Both the position numbers and the translations under genes were made by a program. The notes below the pieces were generated by a model. That model did not search any database, was not told where the DNA came from, and was given only the letters and a program-made list of their open reading frames with translations. A stretch of 64,000 nucleotides of DNA from G963662675 sp963676845 (GTDB taxonomy: Bacteria; Bacteroidota; Bacteroidia; Bacteroidales; Prolixibacteraceae): the NCBI GenBank assembly GCA_963676845.2, contig CAXXKK010000019.1, positions 62,001-126,000 on the forward strand. Direction: 5' to 3'. Positions 53,401 through 62,087 of the stretch are shown here, piece by piece (the stretch's first letter is position 1; each line of letters opens with the position of its first letter).

Positions 53401-53501
53401 TTGCTATCGTCAACAACGAGCCCGCTTGCACTCGTAACTTGAGCATTTGCAATACCTATCATTGATAGATATGCAACTAATAAAACAAGTAAATTTTTCA
53501 T
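50448..53501 (-). CDS. SusC/RagA-family TonB-dependent outer-membrane transporter
   Basis: This 1017-residue protein has a signal peptide (LLVLLVAYLSMIGIANA) and a carboxypeptidase-like regulatory domain (about 22-105, with SSASGLVVDDSNEPVVGATV-type sequence). The plug carries the SusC motif LYVIDGVPMF near 173, and SIYGARAANGVIVITTKRG follows near 222, with a large beta-barrel ending PVATTVMFGVNLGL. It imports large substrates with energy from TonB. Location with hut and M14 genes points to peptides or histidine-rich oligopeptides, which is an inference. Confidence 0.95.
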   Translation of the reverse strand: MKNLLVLLVAYLSMIGIANAQVTSASGLVVDDSNEPVVGATVLVKGTMVGVVTDFDGKFQITNLPEDAKTLVISYIGMDKQEVAISSSPVTVVLQSDSELLEDVIVSGYTTSKKAAYTGAAQVVTNEKIATKSDANFLKSLEGSVAGFQMNNGSGQPGAYSTTTIRGTSSLNSGTEPLYVIDGVPMFTGNLSSNTSMGVSPLTNLNANDIESITVLKDATASSIYGARAANGVIVITTKRGKSGEAKVDFTMQYGSTFLGQMDHDYKMVGLDRFKEVWTEGVQNGYAAGNIISDEDLSIASNAAEYARQRGIAYYNSDWNTAPDTDWLDEALKTSDVQKYGVSIQGGKEDLNYFASLEYYSNGGIVIGSGMDRYSARLNLDGTKGILSYGMSTNYSVSDVDEIPRNSAYTNPIVLAYDTRPFQRIYDENGGYANINHDYNLVALFDKEDGDVYKQKTSVTIWNPYFSLDLMDGLKWKTSAGLTVTEADQTSFRGRNNPRSYSGGAYSTMRGSESIHTATTYSLTNTINYQHTFNKIHDLNVLLGQESQKQEYEGLTATAEGYPLADVQEMVNASTPTAASSTLEASSLVSFFSNFEYGYNEKYYLSASLRYDGSSRFGKNNRWAPFWSVGGKYRLTQEDFMEPYKDWLYNFMIHASYGSVGNQDIGYYAAQGLYSYGDSYNSGPGATPSQIENPDLKWETVYKADLGFNINLWGNLDLDIDLYDERTKDMIFDVPLTMTSGFNSLTQNVGEMSNKGIELMLNWGIVNTKDFTWNTTLTYTYNKNEIVALATDDPITSNWNIQQAGSPINTFFLKEWAGVDPQTGEGLWYVNGKGSETTTDVNSANQVTLGQASPKYFGALGMNFKYKDFDFSFDVSYSGGNKVFNRGFQYDMHVGSYSLGPVSNYVFENRWQEPGDITDVPKFTWGGNRGAAQLTSRFLMDGSYARVKNVTIGYNLPDDICSKLSINNLRVYASADNLYTFTAKNFMGFDPQARADGYVQWAYPVATTVMFGVNLGL

Positions 53502-53547
53502 AAAAAATAGTTAAAAATTAGAACTCTTAAGTTGATTGTATTTATTA

Positions 53548-54993
53548 TTATTTGTCCTTGTTTTGATAGATCTTGTACCCTAATACTGCAACCAGAATAG
53601 TCATAAAAGGACTTATTATATTGAAGAAGCAATAGGGAGCATAGATCAATGTTGAAACTCCCAATATTGTTGCCTGAGTCATACCACAAGTACTCCATGG
53701 AATAAGTGGAGAAGTGACTGTAACTGCATCTTCAATTGTTCGACTTAATAATCTGGGTTCGTATCCTTTTTCTTCATAGGCTTTATTAAACATGTTGGCT
53801 GTCAGGATAATGGCAAGATATTGATCCGCTGTTGTTGCATTAAGAACAACTCCAGATGTTACCGTTGAAGTAACCATACTTGCACGTTTCTTCATGAATC
53901 GTGTAAATACCAGTGTTATTTGCTCCAGCATACCGCTGGCAGTCATAAAACTTCCAAAGCACATGGCACAAATTATCAGCCAAATGGTATCCATCATTCC
54001 TGCCATACCACTTGTAGCAACCAATTCACTTAATTCGGCACTTCCCATGTTAACCCCGGTACTTCCATATATGCCGATCAAAAGACCTTTTATCTGAGCA
54101 ACAAAACCAGAAGCTCCTTCTGCTCCTGCAATTTCATGAAGTATGTCTGGTTGAAAAATAAGAGCAGCAATCCCTGCAAGAATGGTAGAGATAAATAAGA
54201 CAATTATTGCCGGTACCTTCTTTACAATAAGCACAACAGTTAGTATTGGCACAATCAATAAAAAGACTGATAAATTGAATTTTTCGCCCAGCATTTGGGT
54301 ATAAGCACCGATCTCTTCAGCAGATCCACCTGAACCGGAAGAGTATCCGGCAATCCCAAAAATAACTAAGGTTATAAGGATAGAAGGAACCACCGTAATT
54401 ACCATATACCTGATATGTGTAAAAAGAGGTGTTCCGGCTATAGACGAAGCCAAAACAGTTGTATCTGAAAGTGGAGACATTTTATCTCCAAAGTATGCCC
54501 CTGAGATTATTGCTCCCACGATCCATCCATCTTCAAACCCATGGGCTTTACCAATTCCCATCAGTGCTACACCAACTGTAGCAATCGTTGTCCAGGAACT
54601 TCCGGTCATTACCGAAACTATAGCACATATAACAACAGTTGCTACCAAAAAGAATTGTGGATGAATAATCTGGACTCCATAATTAATGAAAAGAGGAACA
54701 ATTCCACTTACCATCCAAATACCGGAAATTGCGCCTATCAACAATAAAATGATAATCGCTCCTGAAACACCTCCAATATTTTTAGCTAAAGCTTCTTCAA
54801 AAACTTCCCATCGAATCTTATATCCGATCATTGCAATTCCACCACACACAGCAGTAGCAATTAGCAAAGCTATCTGACTCGCTCCACCCAAAGCATCATC
54901 TCCGAAAATACTAATTGCTATAAACAACAATGCCACTAGAACTACAATCGGGATCAATGAAATACTTTTTGATATCTTTTTGGTTGTTTTCAT
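53548..54993 (-). CDS. NhaC-family carrier, possible histidine transporter
   Basis: This 481-residue protein has about eleven to twelve membrane segments and NhaC-type signatures such as MTGSSWTTIATVGVALMGIG near 150, AIISGAYFGDKMSPLSDTTV near 181 and TTADQYLAIILTANMFN near 387. NhaC proteins were named as Na+/H+ antiporters, but related YuiF-type proteins are predicted histidine permeases. As first gene of a run that contains hutHUIF, amino-acid import with sodium is more likely than pH homeostasis. It lies 46 bases before susC. Confidence 0.85.
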   Translation of the reverse strand: MKTTKKISKSISLIPIVVLVALLFIAISIFGDDALGGASQIALLIATAVCGGIAMIGYKIRWEVFEEALAKNIGGVSGAIIILLLIGAISGIWMVSGIVPLFINYGVQIIHPQFFLVATVVICAIVSVMTGSSWTTIATVGVALMGIGKAHGFEDGWIVGAIISGAYFGDKMSPLSDTTVLASSIAGTPLFTHIRYMVITVVPSILITLVIFGIAGYSSGSGGSAEEIGAYTQMLGEKFNLSVFLLIVPILTVVLIVKKVPAIIVLFISTILAGIAALIFQPDILHEIAGAEGASGFVAQIKGLLIGIYGSTGVNMGSAELSELVATSGMAGMMDTIWLIICAMCFGSFMTASGMLEQITLVFTRFMKKRASMVTSTVTSGVVLNATTADQYLAIILTANMFNKAYEEKGYEPRLLSRTIEDAVTVTSPLIPWSTCGMTQATILGVSTLIYAPYCFFNIISPFMTILVAVLGYKIYQNKDK

Positions 54994-55641
54994 ATCTTTT
55001 TGACAGTTATGTGTGTCTTTTAATTTCTATTTGCAAAGTAATGGATATTTTTATTGTCTTTTAGAAATTTTACAAGAAAAAAATCCAATGTTACCTAAAT
55101 TTTAATATTTCCTAAATGTTCGAGAAACAGTCTTCCTCCCTCATCTACATTTAACACACTGTATTTATCCTTAAATAAACCAGTCGAATACAAGAGAGAA
55201 ATTGTCAATTTGCATGCATAAGAATAGTGCTACTTTCTTATAAAAAGGATAGTATTTTATCGCTTCAACAAGCCGTCAAATCTATCTTATAGAATAATTC
55301 TGATTTAGATCAGACTTAAGCAATACTTACACAAAAAGTATGAATGAATTTTATCAGTTCGGATAGATGCCTCAAAGTTAATTATTTTTTTAAACGACAT
55401 CACGGATTATTCAATCAAGACAACAACAACAACAATTATTAAGCCCACACCCCCTAAAAAAAACAGGTCTGCTTTCAAATGGCAAAGAAATATTCCAGCT
55501 ATCCCCCAAAAAAACAAAGACTCAACTAAAACAATTACAAACAACCTGGATTATACACCCCAACTTATAGCACAAGAACAAATACACACCTCCGATTGTA
55601 TATAGTACTAAACTTTTGTTCTTAATTAATCAAACCTAATT
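54994..55641. other. 648-base divergent intergenic region
   Basis: The region separates the minus-strand nhaC locus from the plus-strand efflux operon, so both promoters should lie here. On the minus strand TTACTTTG near 55033-55040 is an imperfect -7 element for nhaC. Short inverted pairs are seen (CTGAT/ATCAG near 55308, ATACTT/AAGTAT near 55331). The part 55410-55560 is rich in A and C, with an (acaaca) run. I find no gene. Confidence 0.5.
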
Positions 55642-56877
55642 ATGCGCAAGATCATTTTACTGCTATTAACAATAGCCTCCTTGTCTTCTTACGGACAATA
55701 TAACATGCTACTGCTTCAACAGGCCGTAGATTCAGCCCTACAGAATAATCCGGATTTAAACCAGGCCAGATCTATTCTTTCACAAAAAGAAAATGAATGG
55801 CGGATACAAATGGGAATTGATGCTCCTGAAATTAGTTATTTTGAAGAGGGAATAAATAGTAATGACCCAAAACCATTTGAAGAAAGACGTTGGACTATCT
55901 CTCAATCGTTCGATTTTCCACTTACAACTTACTACCGCTTACAATCTGTCAAAGAAGAAGAGCAGGTAATCTGGTACCAGGTTAAAGCAATCGAAAACGA
56001 ATTAATTTCCCAGGTAAAGTCACGATACATCGAAGTTCTTTATGCACTCTATTTGCAAAACCTTGGAGAACAACAGAAAACTCTTGCGGATGACCTTTAC
56101 AAAGCGGTTTTCACAAAATTTGAAACCGGAATGGCAAATGGGATTGACCTGGCCAATGCTGAGTTGCAGGTTGCCGAAGCTGATAACTTTCTAAGTGATG
56201 CAGAAAACACACTGCACCAAGCTCGCTACAGTCTTTTTTATTTAATGGGAATGGAAATTGAAGATATCAGTTACGATATTCAGTTTTCAGATTCCTTAAG
56301 CAGTGTCGATGTTGAAGTTTCACAAATACTAGCTCTTTCTGTTTTGCACGAACAACCTCAATACATCTCCGCCTTGCATGAATATGAAGCCAGTCAAAAT
56401 AAAATAAAGGAAGCAAAAAGTAATATCTTACCTGATATCAACCTCAACCTTTACACTCAAAATTATGGAAGCGGCTACAATTACAGTGGTTTTGAGATTG
56501 GCTTAAGCATCCCTCTCTGGTTGCCTTTTGAGCAAAAAGGAGCAATCAAGATCGCCGAAGCCAATCAAGAAGAAATTAAGTGGAAGCAAAAAGCTATCGA
56601 ACTAAGCATGAAAGAACAAATTGAACATGCATGGCATGGCTATGATACCAGTAAAGACATTATTGAACGCTACAACAATACCATGCGCGAAAAAAGCTCG
56701 AGGTTACAGCAATTAAGCCTGGAAGCATACAGGCTTGGTGAAATTGACTTGCTCAACCTACTGAATGCACAACAAACGTATTTGAACAACCAAAAAAGCT
56801 ACCTGGATGCTTTACGTGATTATTATTTACAATTAGCTCAACTTGAAAAATTCCTGAACCAAGAACTCGTATATTAA
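55642..56877 (+). CDS. TolC-family outer-membrane efflux protein (CzcC type)
   Basis: This 411-residue protein has a signal peptide (IILLLLTIASLSSYG) and long coiled-coil helices with two TolC repeats (ALQNNPDLNQARSILSQKEN near 33 and VLHEQPQYISALHEYEASQN near 232). EIGLSIPLWLPFEQKGAIKI near 288 marks the beta segment. It has no lipobox, so it is a trimeric outer-membrane duct and not a CusC-like lipoprotein. It opens the efflux operon, 10 bases before the adaptor gene. Confidence 0.9.
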   Translation: MRKIILLLLTIASLSSYGQYNMLLLQQAVDSALQNNPDLNQARSILSQKENEWRIQMGIDAPEISYFEEGINSNDPKPFEERRWTISQSFDFPLTTYYRLQSVKEEEQVIWYQVKAIENELISQVKSRYIEVLYALYLQNLGEQQKTLADDLYKAVFTKFETGMANGIDLANAELQVAEADNFLSDAENTLHQARYSLFYLMGMEIEDISYDIQFSDSLSSVDVEVSQILALSVLHEQPQYISALHEYEASQNKIKEAKSNILPDINLNLYTQNYGSGYNYSGFEIGLSIPLWLPFEQKGAIKIAEANQEEIKWKQKAIELSMKEQIEHAWHGYDTSKDIIERYNNTMREKSSRLQQLSLEAYRLGEIDLLNLLNAQQTYLNNQKSYLDALRDYYLQLAQLEKFLNQELVY

Positions 56878-56887
56878 AAACAACACC

Positions 56888-58087
56888 ATGATAACACTAA
56901 AAAAATCAACCGCATTTATACTACTTCTTTCTTTTGCTTTTTTCTGGGCAGCATGCTCCAGCGACAATCAAAATGTAACAATAGAAGCAGTAACAGATAC
57001 CCCTCCATCCGTTTCAGGAGGTTCTGAAGAGAAGGTCACAATACAATTGAGCGACAAAGAGGTTTCGGAATTAAAAATTGAGACTGCCTTGGTGACAAGT
57101 GATATCCAAAATTATAATCTACAGGCTCCCGGGGTTGTCTATCCCGCAACCAACTATGTAAGTATTATCAGTACTCCAATAGATGGAAGGATTAGCAGCA
57201 TTCTTGTTCAGGATGGTGAATATGTAACGAAAGGACAGGAGCTCTTCCTCATTGAGAGCCTTGAATATGGCAACATGATTTCAGATTATCTACAAGCTAT
57301 TGCCGAAGAAAAATATCAAATAAGCCGGATGGACAGATTAAAACAGCTTGTTGATCAAACCATCAGTTCCGAGTCTGAACTGGAACGGGCAACATCAGAC
57401 TACCAAAGAGCAGTTGCCGTATCAATTTCCGCACATGCAAAATTAAAAGCCATCGGAGTTTCCGATGAAGATATTGAAGCATTAAAAACCGCGGAGGTTA
57501 TTTCTCCAAGTCTCCACATACATTCCCCGATTAACGGAAGTTTCGACCAGCGAGTTGTTGAACTAGGGCAAGCTGTAAATGCCCTGGATCAGCTTGGAAG
57601 AGTTCTAAATCCAAATAAAGTTTTAGTTCGGGCATACCTTAGCCCGGAGGATGCAAGGTTTATTAACCCAGGGGATCAGGTATTTATTTCGCTGCGCGAA
57701 GATGATGATCTAAAAATTAATTCAGTTGTCGCATCTGTAAATCCGGGTTTAGATGAAGACAATCGATCCGTAGTTATAAATATTGAAGTTACACCACAAA
57801 ATAACTGGCCAAAAACAGGAGAAAATGTCCGTGTTGAAATCAGCACAAGTTCAATGGGTGAAGTATTTGCTGTGCCTATTAAAGCAATCACATATGATGG
57901 AAACCAAGCCATTGTTTTTATAAAAGTAAGTGAAAACACTTATGAAAAACGAATGATTGAAGTAGATGAGATTCTTGATGAATACGTCATCGCAACCAGC
58001 GGTATCAGCGAAAATGAAGAATTGGCTGTATCTCAGGTTTTCAGTTTGAAAGCACTTTCACGCTACGAACTAATCTCAGAAGAATAA
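56888..58087 (+). CDS. RND periplasmic adaptor lipoprotein (CzcB type)
   Basis: This 399-residue protein has a lipoprotein signal (LLLSFAFFWAACSS, Cys at about 23). A barrel-sandwich hybrid domain follows, split by a helical hairpin (IISTPIDGRISSILVQDGEY near 96, then SSESELERATSDYQRAVAVS near 158). The beta-barrel region (VRAYLSPEDARFINPGDQVF) and membrane-proximal domain come after it. It links the inner-membrane pump to the outer duct. It has no His-rich or Met-rich N-terminal metal motif, so the metal is not indicated. The pump gene follows after 18 bases. Confidence 0.9.
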   Translation: MITLKKSTAFILLLSFAFFWAACSSDNQNVTIEAVTDTPPSVSGGSEEKVTIQLSDKEVSELKIETALVTSDIQNYNLQAPGVVYPATNYVSIISTPIDGRISSILVQDGEYVTKGQELFLIESLEYGNMISDYLQAIAEEKYQISRMDRLKQLVDQTISSESELERATSDYQRAVAVSISAHAKLKAIGVSDEDIEALKTAEVISPSLHIHSPINGSFDQRVVELGQAVNALDQLGRVLNPNKVLVRAYLSPEDARFINPGDQVFISLREDDDLKINSVVASVNPGLDEDNRSVVINIEVTPQNNWPKTGENVRVEISTSSMGEVFAVPIKAITYDGNQAIVFIKVSENTYEKRMIEVDEILDEYVIATSGISENEELAVSQVFSLKALSRYELISEE

Positions 58088-58105
58088 CCTCAAAAGCTAA
58101 CAATC

Positions 58106-61100
58106 ATGCTCAATAATATTATTGTATTTTCTGTACGACAAAAATTTGTAGCACTGGCTTTGGTTATACTCATGGGCATTGCCGGTGTTTCGTCTTTGAT
58201 GCAAATACCGATTAACTCAATACCCGATGTAACTCCCGTGCAGGTACTGGTTATCACCAAAGCCGGAAGGTATTCTCCTTACGATGTTGAAAAACTGGTA
58301 AGCTATCCTATAGAGACTGCAATGAATGGTCTTCCTGATGTATCTGAAGTCCGGTCAATTTCTCAATTCGGACTATCAGCTGTTACTGTCGAATTTGAAG
58401 AAAACACCGATATTTACTTTGCACGACAAATGGTTAGTCAGCGTTTGCAATCCATTGTTGACGAACTGCCACCCGATGTTTCATCACCACAATTGGGACC
58501 TATCTCAACTGCCTTGGGAGAGATATATCAATATGAAGTAAAAGGTGAAAACTATTCTCTAACAGAACTTCGCGAAATTCAGGATTGGCTTATTGCACCT
58601 CAGTTAAAAGTTGTTCAGGGAGTAACAGAAATCAACTCCTTTGGTGGCTTCGTTAAGCAATACGACGTGATCATCCAGCCAGGGAAAATGCGAAACTTTG
58701 GAGTGGGCATTCAGGATATTATCGATGCCATATCAAATAACAACTCCGTTTCCGGAGGAAATTACCTGGAGCATAATCGCGAACAATACATCGTTCGTGG
58801 ATTCGGTCAGATAAACAACAAGGATGACATCCTCAATATTGTAGTCACCAAAGTGGGAAATACTCCGGTTTTTATTAAAGACATTGCAAATGTTGAACTG
58901 GGAACCCAGATTCGCCAGGGAGGGGTTACAAGAGACGACAAAGGTGAAGTTGTTACCGGAATTGTAATGATGCTTCGTGGCGGAAATGGCCGGGAAGTAA
59001 TTACAAATATTGAAGAGAAAATTGAAACCATCAACAGAAACCTTCCTGAAGGAGTTACTATTGAAAAATTTTACGATCAATCAGATTTGATCGAAAGAAC
59101 TACAGGTACAATTACAACAAACCTGGTTGAAGGTGGCATATTAGTTATTGTTGTTTTACTCCTTCTACTGGGCGAAATCTCCGGAGCCATAATTGTGGCT
59201 ATGGTTATTCCATTTTCCATGCTGTTTGCCTTTATCGGCATGCGGGAATTTGGGTTGGCAGCTAACCTTATGAGTTTGGGAGCAATCGACTTTGGAATGG
59301 TAGTTGACGGTTCCGTGGTTATGGTTGAAAACATTGTACACAAACTGAGAGAAAACAATAATGAAGAAAAATCTGATGATGTAATTATTAAAGCTGCCAA
59401 ACAAGTTGTAAGACCAATTTTCTTTGGTGTTTTAATCATTTTAATGGTTTATGTGCCCATCATGACATTTAGCGGCATGGAAGGAATCTTATATCGGCCG
59501 ATGGCAATTACAGTAGCAGCAGCTGTGCTCGGATCGCTATTACTGGCATTGATTTTTGTGCCGTCCATATCAGCCATCGTTTTCAAAAAAGGAGTTAAAC
59601 CTCGAAAAAACTGGCTGGTCACCTGGCTTCAACCTATTTATAAGAATTTTCTGGAACGAAACATCCAAAAACGAATAGCAGTTCTAAGCATTGCATTGAT
59701 TGTATTTGCGGGTTCTCTTGTTATGATGTTCCGACTTGGAACCGAATTTTTGCCAGAGCTTGAAGAAGGTTCTATTCTGGTTGAACAAATCCGAATGCCT
59801 TCAGTAACATTGGAAGAATCTATTGAAAATGCCAATTGGTTTGGTGCACAACTCATGGCAAATATCCCTGAGATTAAGACTGTAGTTCCTAAAACCGGAC
59901 GTTCAGATCTAGCCAACGACTGGATGGGTGTTCACCAAACCGATGTGTGGGTAATACTGGATGATCCGGATGAATGGAGACCTGGACTTACGAAACAGGA
60001 TATTATTGATGAAATTGAACCTTATCTGAAAACTGAACCGGGTTTAGCTTATAACTTTACTCAACCCATTGCGATGCGCGTTGATGAGTTAACCAGTGGT
60101 GTAAAATCCGATTTAGCTGTGAAAATTTACGGTGAAGAACTTGAAGTATTAAACAGCATTGGAGAATCTATTTCAAAGGTAGTCTCTGAACTGGAAGGAA
60201 CGGATAATTTCTCAGTAGAACAACCAATTGGTCAACCTTATCTAACTATTGAAATTAACCGTGAAGCAGTAGCATCATTCGGATTAAATGTTGATGAAGT
60301 ACAGCAGGTAATTGAAGCAGGTATTGGTGGTCAGATTGCCGGTGAAGTTTACGAAGGCCAGCGCCGATTTGATATTCAGGTTCGCTATCCGGAAGATATT
60401 CGTAACCAACTGGAAGAAATTCAGGACATTCCTGTTCATCTTCCAAACGGACAGTTCATTCCCCTTAAGCGGGTAAGTGAAATTGTTGCACAGGAAGGGC
60501 CACGTGAAATTCAACGTGAAAATGGATGGAGGAGATTGATCGTTGGTATCAACATTGAGAAAATTGACATGGGCACATATGTTGCCAATCTGCAACAGGC
60601 AATTGATGAGGAAGCCAATATACCTGCCGGCTACTTCATTGAGTATGGTGGTACCTTTGAAGACCAACAGCGAGCTACGAATCACCTTTTATTGGTATTG
60701 CCACTTTCTCTATTCATCATTATTGGCCTACTGTACTTAAACTTTGGGCATATGCGCTATGCCATGATCATTTTACTCAATCTTCCATTTGCCTTATCCG
60801 GAGGAGTATTCTTATTATGGCTGCGAGGAATGTACCTGTCAATTTCGGCAAGTATTGGTTTTGTCGCCTTATTTGGCGTAGCCGTGCTGAACGGTATTGT
60901 ATTGCTCGATCACATTAATGAACTCAGAAAAGAACAAGGCAAAAAATCATTGAAAAAGTTGGTTATTGAAGGATCAGCTGACCGCTTACGTCCTGTATTA
61001 ATGACTGCCTTGGTTGCAAGTTTAGGATTCATCCCAATGGCGTTTAACTCAGGCCCCGGATCAGAAGTACAGCGTCCACTGGCAACAGTTGTTATTGGTG

Positions 61101-61186
61101 GGTTAATTACATCAACTTTATTAACCCTATTGGTGTTGCCTACTATTTATCTGTGGGTTGAAAACAGAAAGAAGAAGGTGAAATGA
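58106..61186 (+). CDS. Heavy-metal efflux RND pump (CzcA type)
   Basis: This 1026-residue RND protein has twelve membrane segments and two large periplasmic loops. The heavy-metal subfamily motif is in GAIDFGMVVDGSVVMVENIV, near 396-415, and pump-domain segments such as QPIAMRVDELTSGVKSDLAV lie near 653. At the position where CusA has a copper-binding methionine (IDMLSTGIKS in my memory), this protein has VDELTSGVKS, so it looks more like the zinc/cobalt/nickel CzcA branch. Final substrate is not determined. It is the last gene of a CzcCBA-type operon. Confidence 0.93.
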   Translation: MLNNIIVFSVRQKFVALALVILMGIAGVSSLMQIPINSIPDVTPVQVLVITKAGRYSPYDVEKLVSYPIETAMNGLPDVSEVRSISQFGLSAVTVEFEENTDIYFARQMVSQRLQSIVDELPPDVSSPQLGPISTALGEIYQYEVKGENYSLTELREIQDWLIAPQLKVVQGVTEINSFGGFVKQYDVIIQPGKMRNFGVGIQDIIDAISNNNSVSGGNYLEHNREQYIVRGFGQINNKDDILNIVVTKVGNTPVFIKDIANVELGTQIRQGGVTRDDKGEVVTGIVMMLRGGNGREVITNIEEKIETINRNLPEGVTIEKFYDQSDLIERTTGTITTNLVEGGILVIVVLLLLLGEISGAIIVAMVIPFSMLFAFIGMREFGLAANLMSLGAIDFGMVVDGSVVMVENIVHKLRENNNEEKSDDVIIKAAKQVVRPIFFGVLIILMVYVPIMTFSGMEGILYRPMAITVAAAVLGSLLLALIFVPSISAIVFKKGVKPRKNWLVTWLQPIYKNFLERNIQKRIAVLSIALIVFAGSLVMMFRLGTEFLPELEEGSILVEQIRMPSVTLEESIENANWFGAQLMANIPEIKTVVPKTGRSDLANDWMGVHQTDVWVILDDPDEWRPGLTKQDIIDEIEPYLKTEPGLAYNFTQPIAMRVDELTSGVKSDLAVKIYGEELEVLNSIGESISKVVSELEGTDNFSVEQPIGQPYLTIEINREAVASFGLNVDEVQQVIEAGIGGQIAGEVYEGQRRFDIQVRYPEDIRNQLEEIQDIPVHLPNGQFIPLKRVSEIVAQEGPREIQRENGWRRLIVGINIEKIDMGTYVANLQQAIDEEANIPAGYFIEYGGTFEDQQRATNHLLLVLPLSLFIIIGLLYLNFGHMRYAMIILLNLPFALSGGVFLLWLRGMYLSISASIGFVALFGVAVLNGIVLLDHINELRKEQGKKSLKKLVIEGSADRLRPVLMTALVASLGFIPMAFNSGPGSEVQRPLATVVIGGLITSTLLTLLVLPTIYLWVENRKKKVK

Positions 61187-61246
61187 TAATTTTCAAAGTT
61201 GAAGAAAAAGGAAAGTGAGATTCCTAATGATTTATAAAAATGGCTC

Positions 61247-61591
61247 ATGAATTGGAGATTTCCCCGTTGGAAGCAAAGCAATTCCACAGTGCCGCAAAAC
61301 AATTCTACTTGGAATCATAGATATTCTCTATGGAATAATATCTATTCCTTTTGGAATATCTATGATTCTACAGTGCTGAGAGATTATTCCACAGAGCAGC
61401 AGAGCAATTCCACATAGAATAAGGACTATTCTCGTTGGAATGATGACAATTCGATAAGGAATAACAATAATTCCATTGGGCAGCAAATATATTCCCGAGA
61501 GAATAATTATAATTCCGGAAGGAAGCAAGGTAGTTTTCAGAAGTTCGTTAATGAAAGGTTCCGACAGGAAATGCCAGTTAAAAAGTTATAA
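61247..61591 (+). pseudogene. Heptapeptide-repeat reading frame with one internal TAG
   Basis: An ATG at 61247 opens a frame that reads 56 codons, meets TAG at 61415-61417 and then stays open to TAA at 61589-61591. It encodes heptads close to W-N-x-x-(N/Y)-S-x, for example WNHRYSL, WNNIYSF, WNDDNSI and RNNNNSI. The serine codon varies silently (TCC, TCT, TCG), and the TAG occupies the Trp position, one base from TGG. A non-repetitive tail (KFVNERFRQEMPVKKL) follows. The opposite strand in the same register also reads as repeats (IPxGIII type) from about 61585 to 61328 but has no ATG. It may be a broken gene, a readthrough gene or a non-coding array. Confidence 0.4.
61268..61540. repeat. Thirteen degenerate 21-bp tandem units
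   Basis: Units begin at 61268 and then every 21 bases to 61520 with no insertion or deletion. The consensus is TGGAATnATnnnnATTCCnnn, where GGAAT and ATTCC are inverted to each other. Copies differ a lot, yet the spacing is exact. A weaker unit precedes at 61247. The array follows the efflux pump gene by about 60 bases. Confidence 0.8.
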
Positions 61592-61639
61592 CGGCACACA
61601 ATACTTCCTGTAGAATTTTTAGAAAGCTTAGCTAACAAA

Positions 61640-61670
61640 ATAAAAAAGGCTCCAATTATGGAGCCTTTTC
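61640..61670 (-). terminator. Rho-independent terminator of the small minus-strand gene
   Basis: AAAAGGCTCC (61644-61653) pairs perfectly with GGAGCCTTTT (61660-61669), and a T-rich tail follows on the minus strand. It starts four bases after the stop of the 63-residue gene and could serve plus-strand transcripts as well. Confidence 0.88.
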
Positions 61671-61673
61671 TTC

Positions 61674-61865
61674 TTATGCAGCGTTAATAGTTAAAACATC
61701 ATTTAAAATGTCGGGATACATTTCCCCAAAATTTTCATTACACCATTGTGTAAATTCATCGAGCTCGTTGGGTTCTACCCATTTCATACATTTTGCGAGC
61801 TCTTTACGAAACAATTCCCGACTAAAACTAACTTTAGGTAAGATAACTTTAGCGTATTCAAACAT
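61674..61865 (-). CDS. Small soluble protein of unknown function
   Basis: This 63-residue acidic protein (MFEYAKVILPKVSFSRELFR at the start, LDEFTQWCNENFGEMYPDIL near 35) has no signal peptide or membrane segment. AAGAAGAGAGA just upstream is a fair ribosome site, and a strong terminator follows the stop, both of which support a real gene. I recall similar short proteins as hypothetical in Bacteroidota but know no function. The 222-base upstream region shows no clear promoter. Confidence 0.6.
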   Translation of the reverse strand: MFEYAKVILPKVSFSRELFRKELAKCMKWVEPNELDEFTQWCNENFGEMYPDILNDVLTINAA

Positions 61866-62087
61866 GTCTCTCTTCTTTTTAAAATTAAAACTTTATGAAT
61901 ATAACAAATAGGAAGATTTTATAGTATGTTCTTTATCAATGGTTAACAACATTTAACACATTTTAGACCAAAATAATTCATTAAATTACTGGGAATAAAT
62001 GCATTTAACGACAAACCCACGACTAATTGTTATACAACATTTGTTAATAAAATACATTGCAAAAGAAGCTTTACAAGTTTACACAAA

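Noticed and set aside
55410..55560. A/C-rich low-complexity DNA with acaaca runs as a possible repeat locus
   Set aside because: The runs are short and irregular. Simple composition bias is enough to explain them.
61328..61528. Minus-strand 66-codon hydrophobic repeat frame as a separate gene
   Set aside because: It begins only with TTG, stops inside the repeat array, and is the antisense register of the same 21-bp units, so it is treated with the array.
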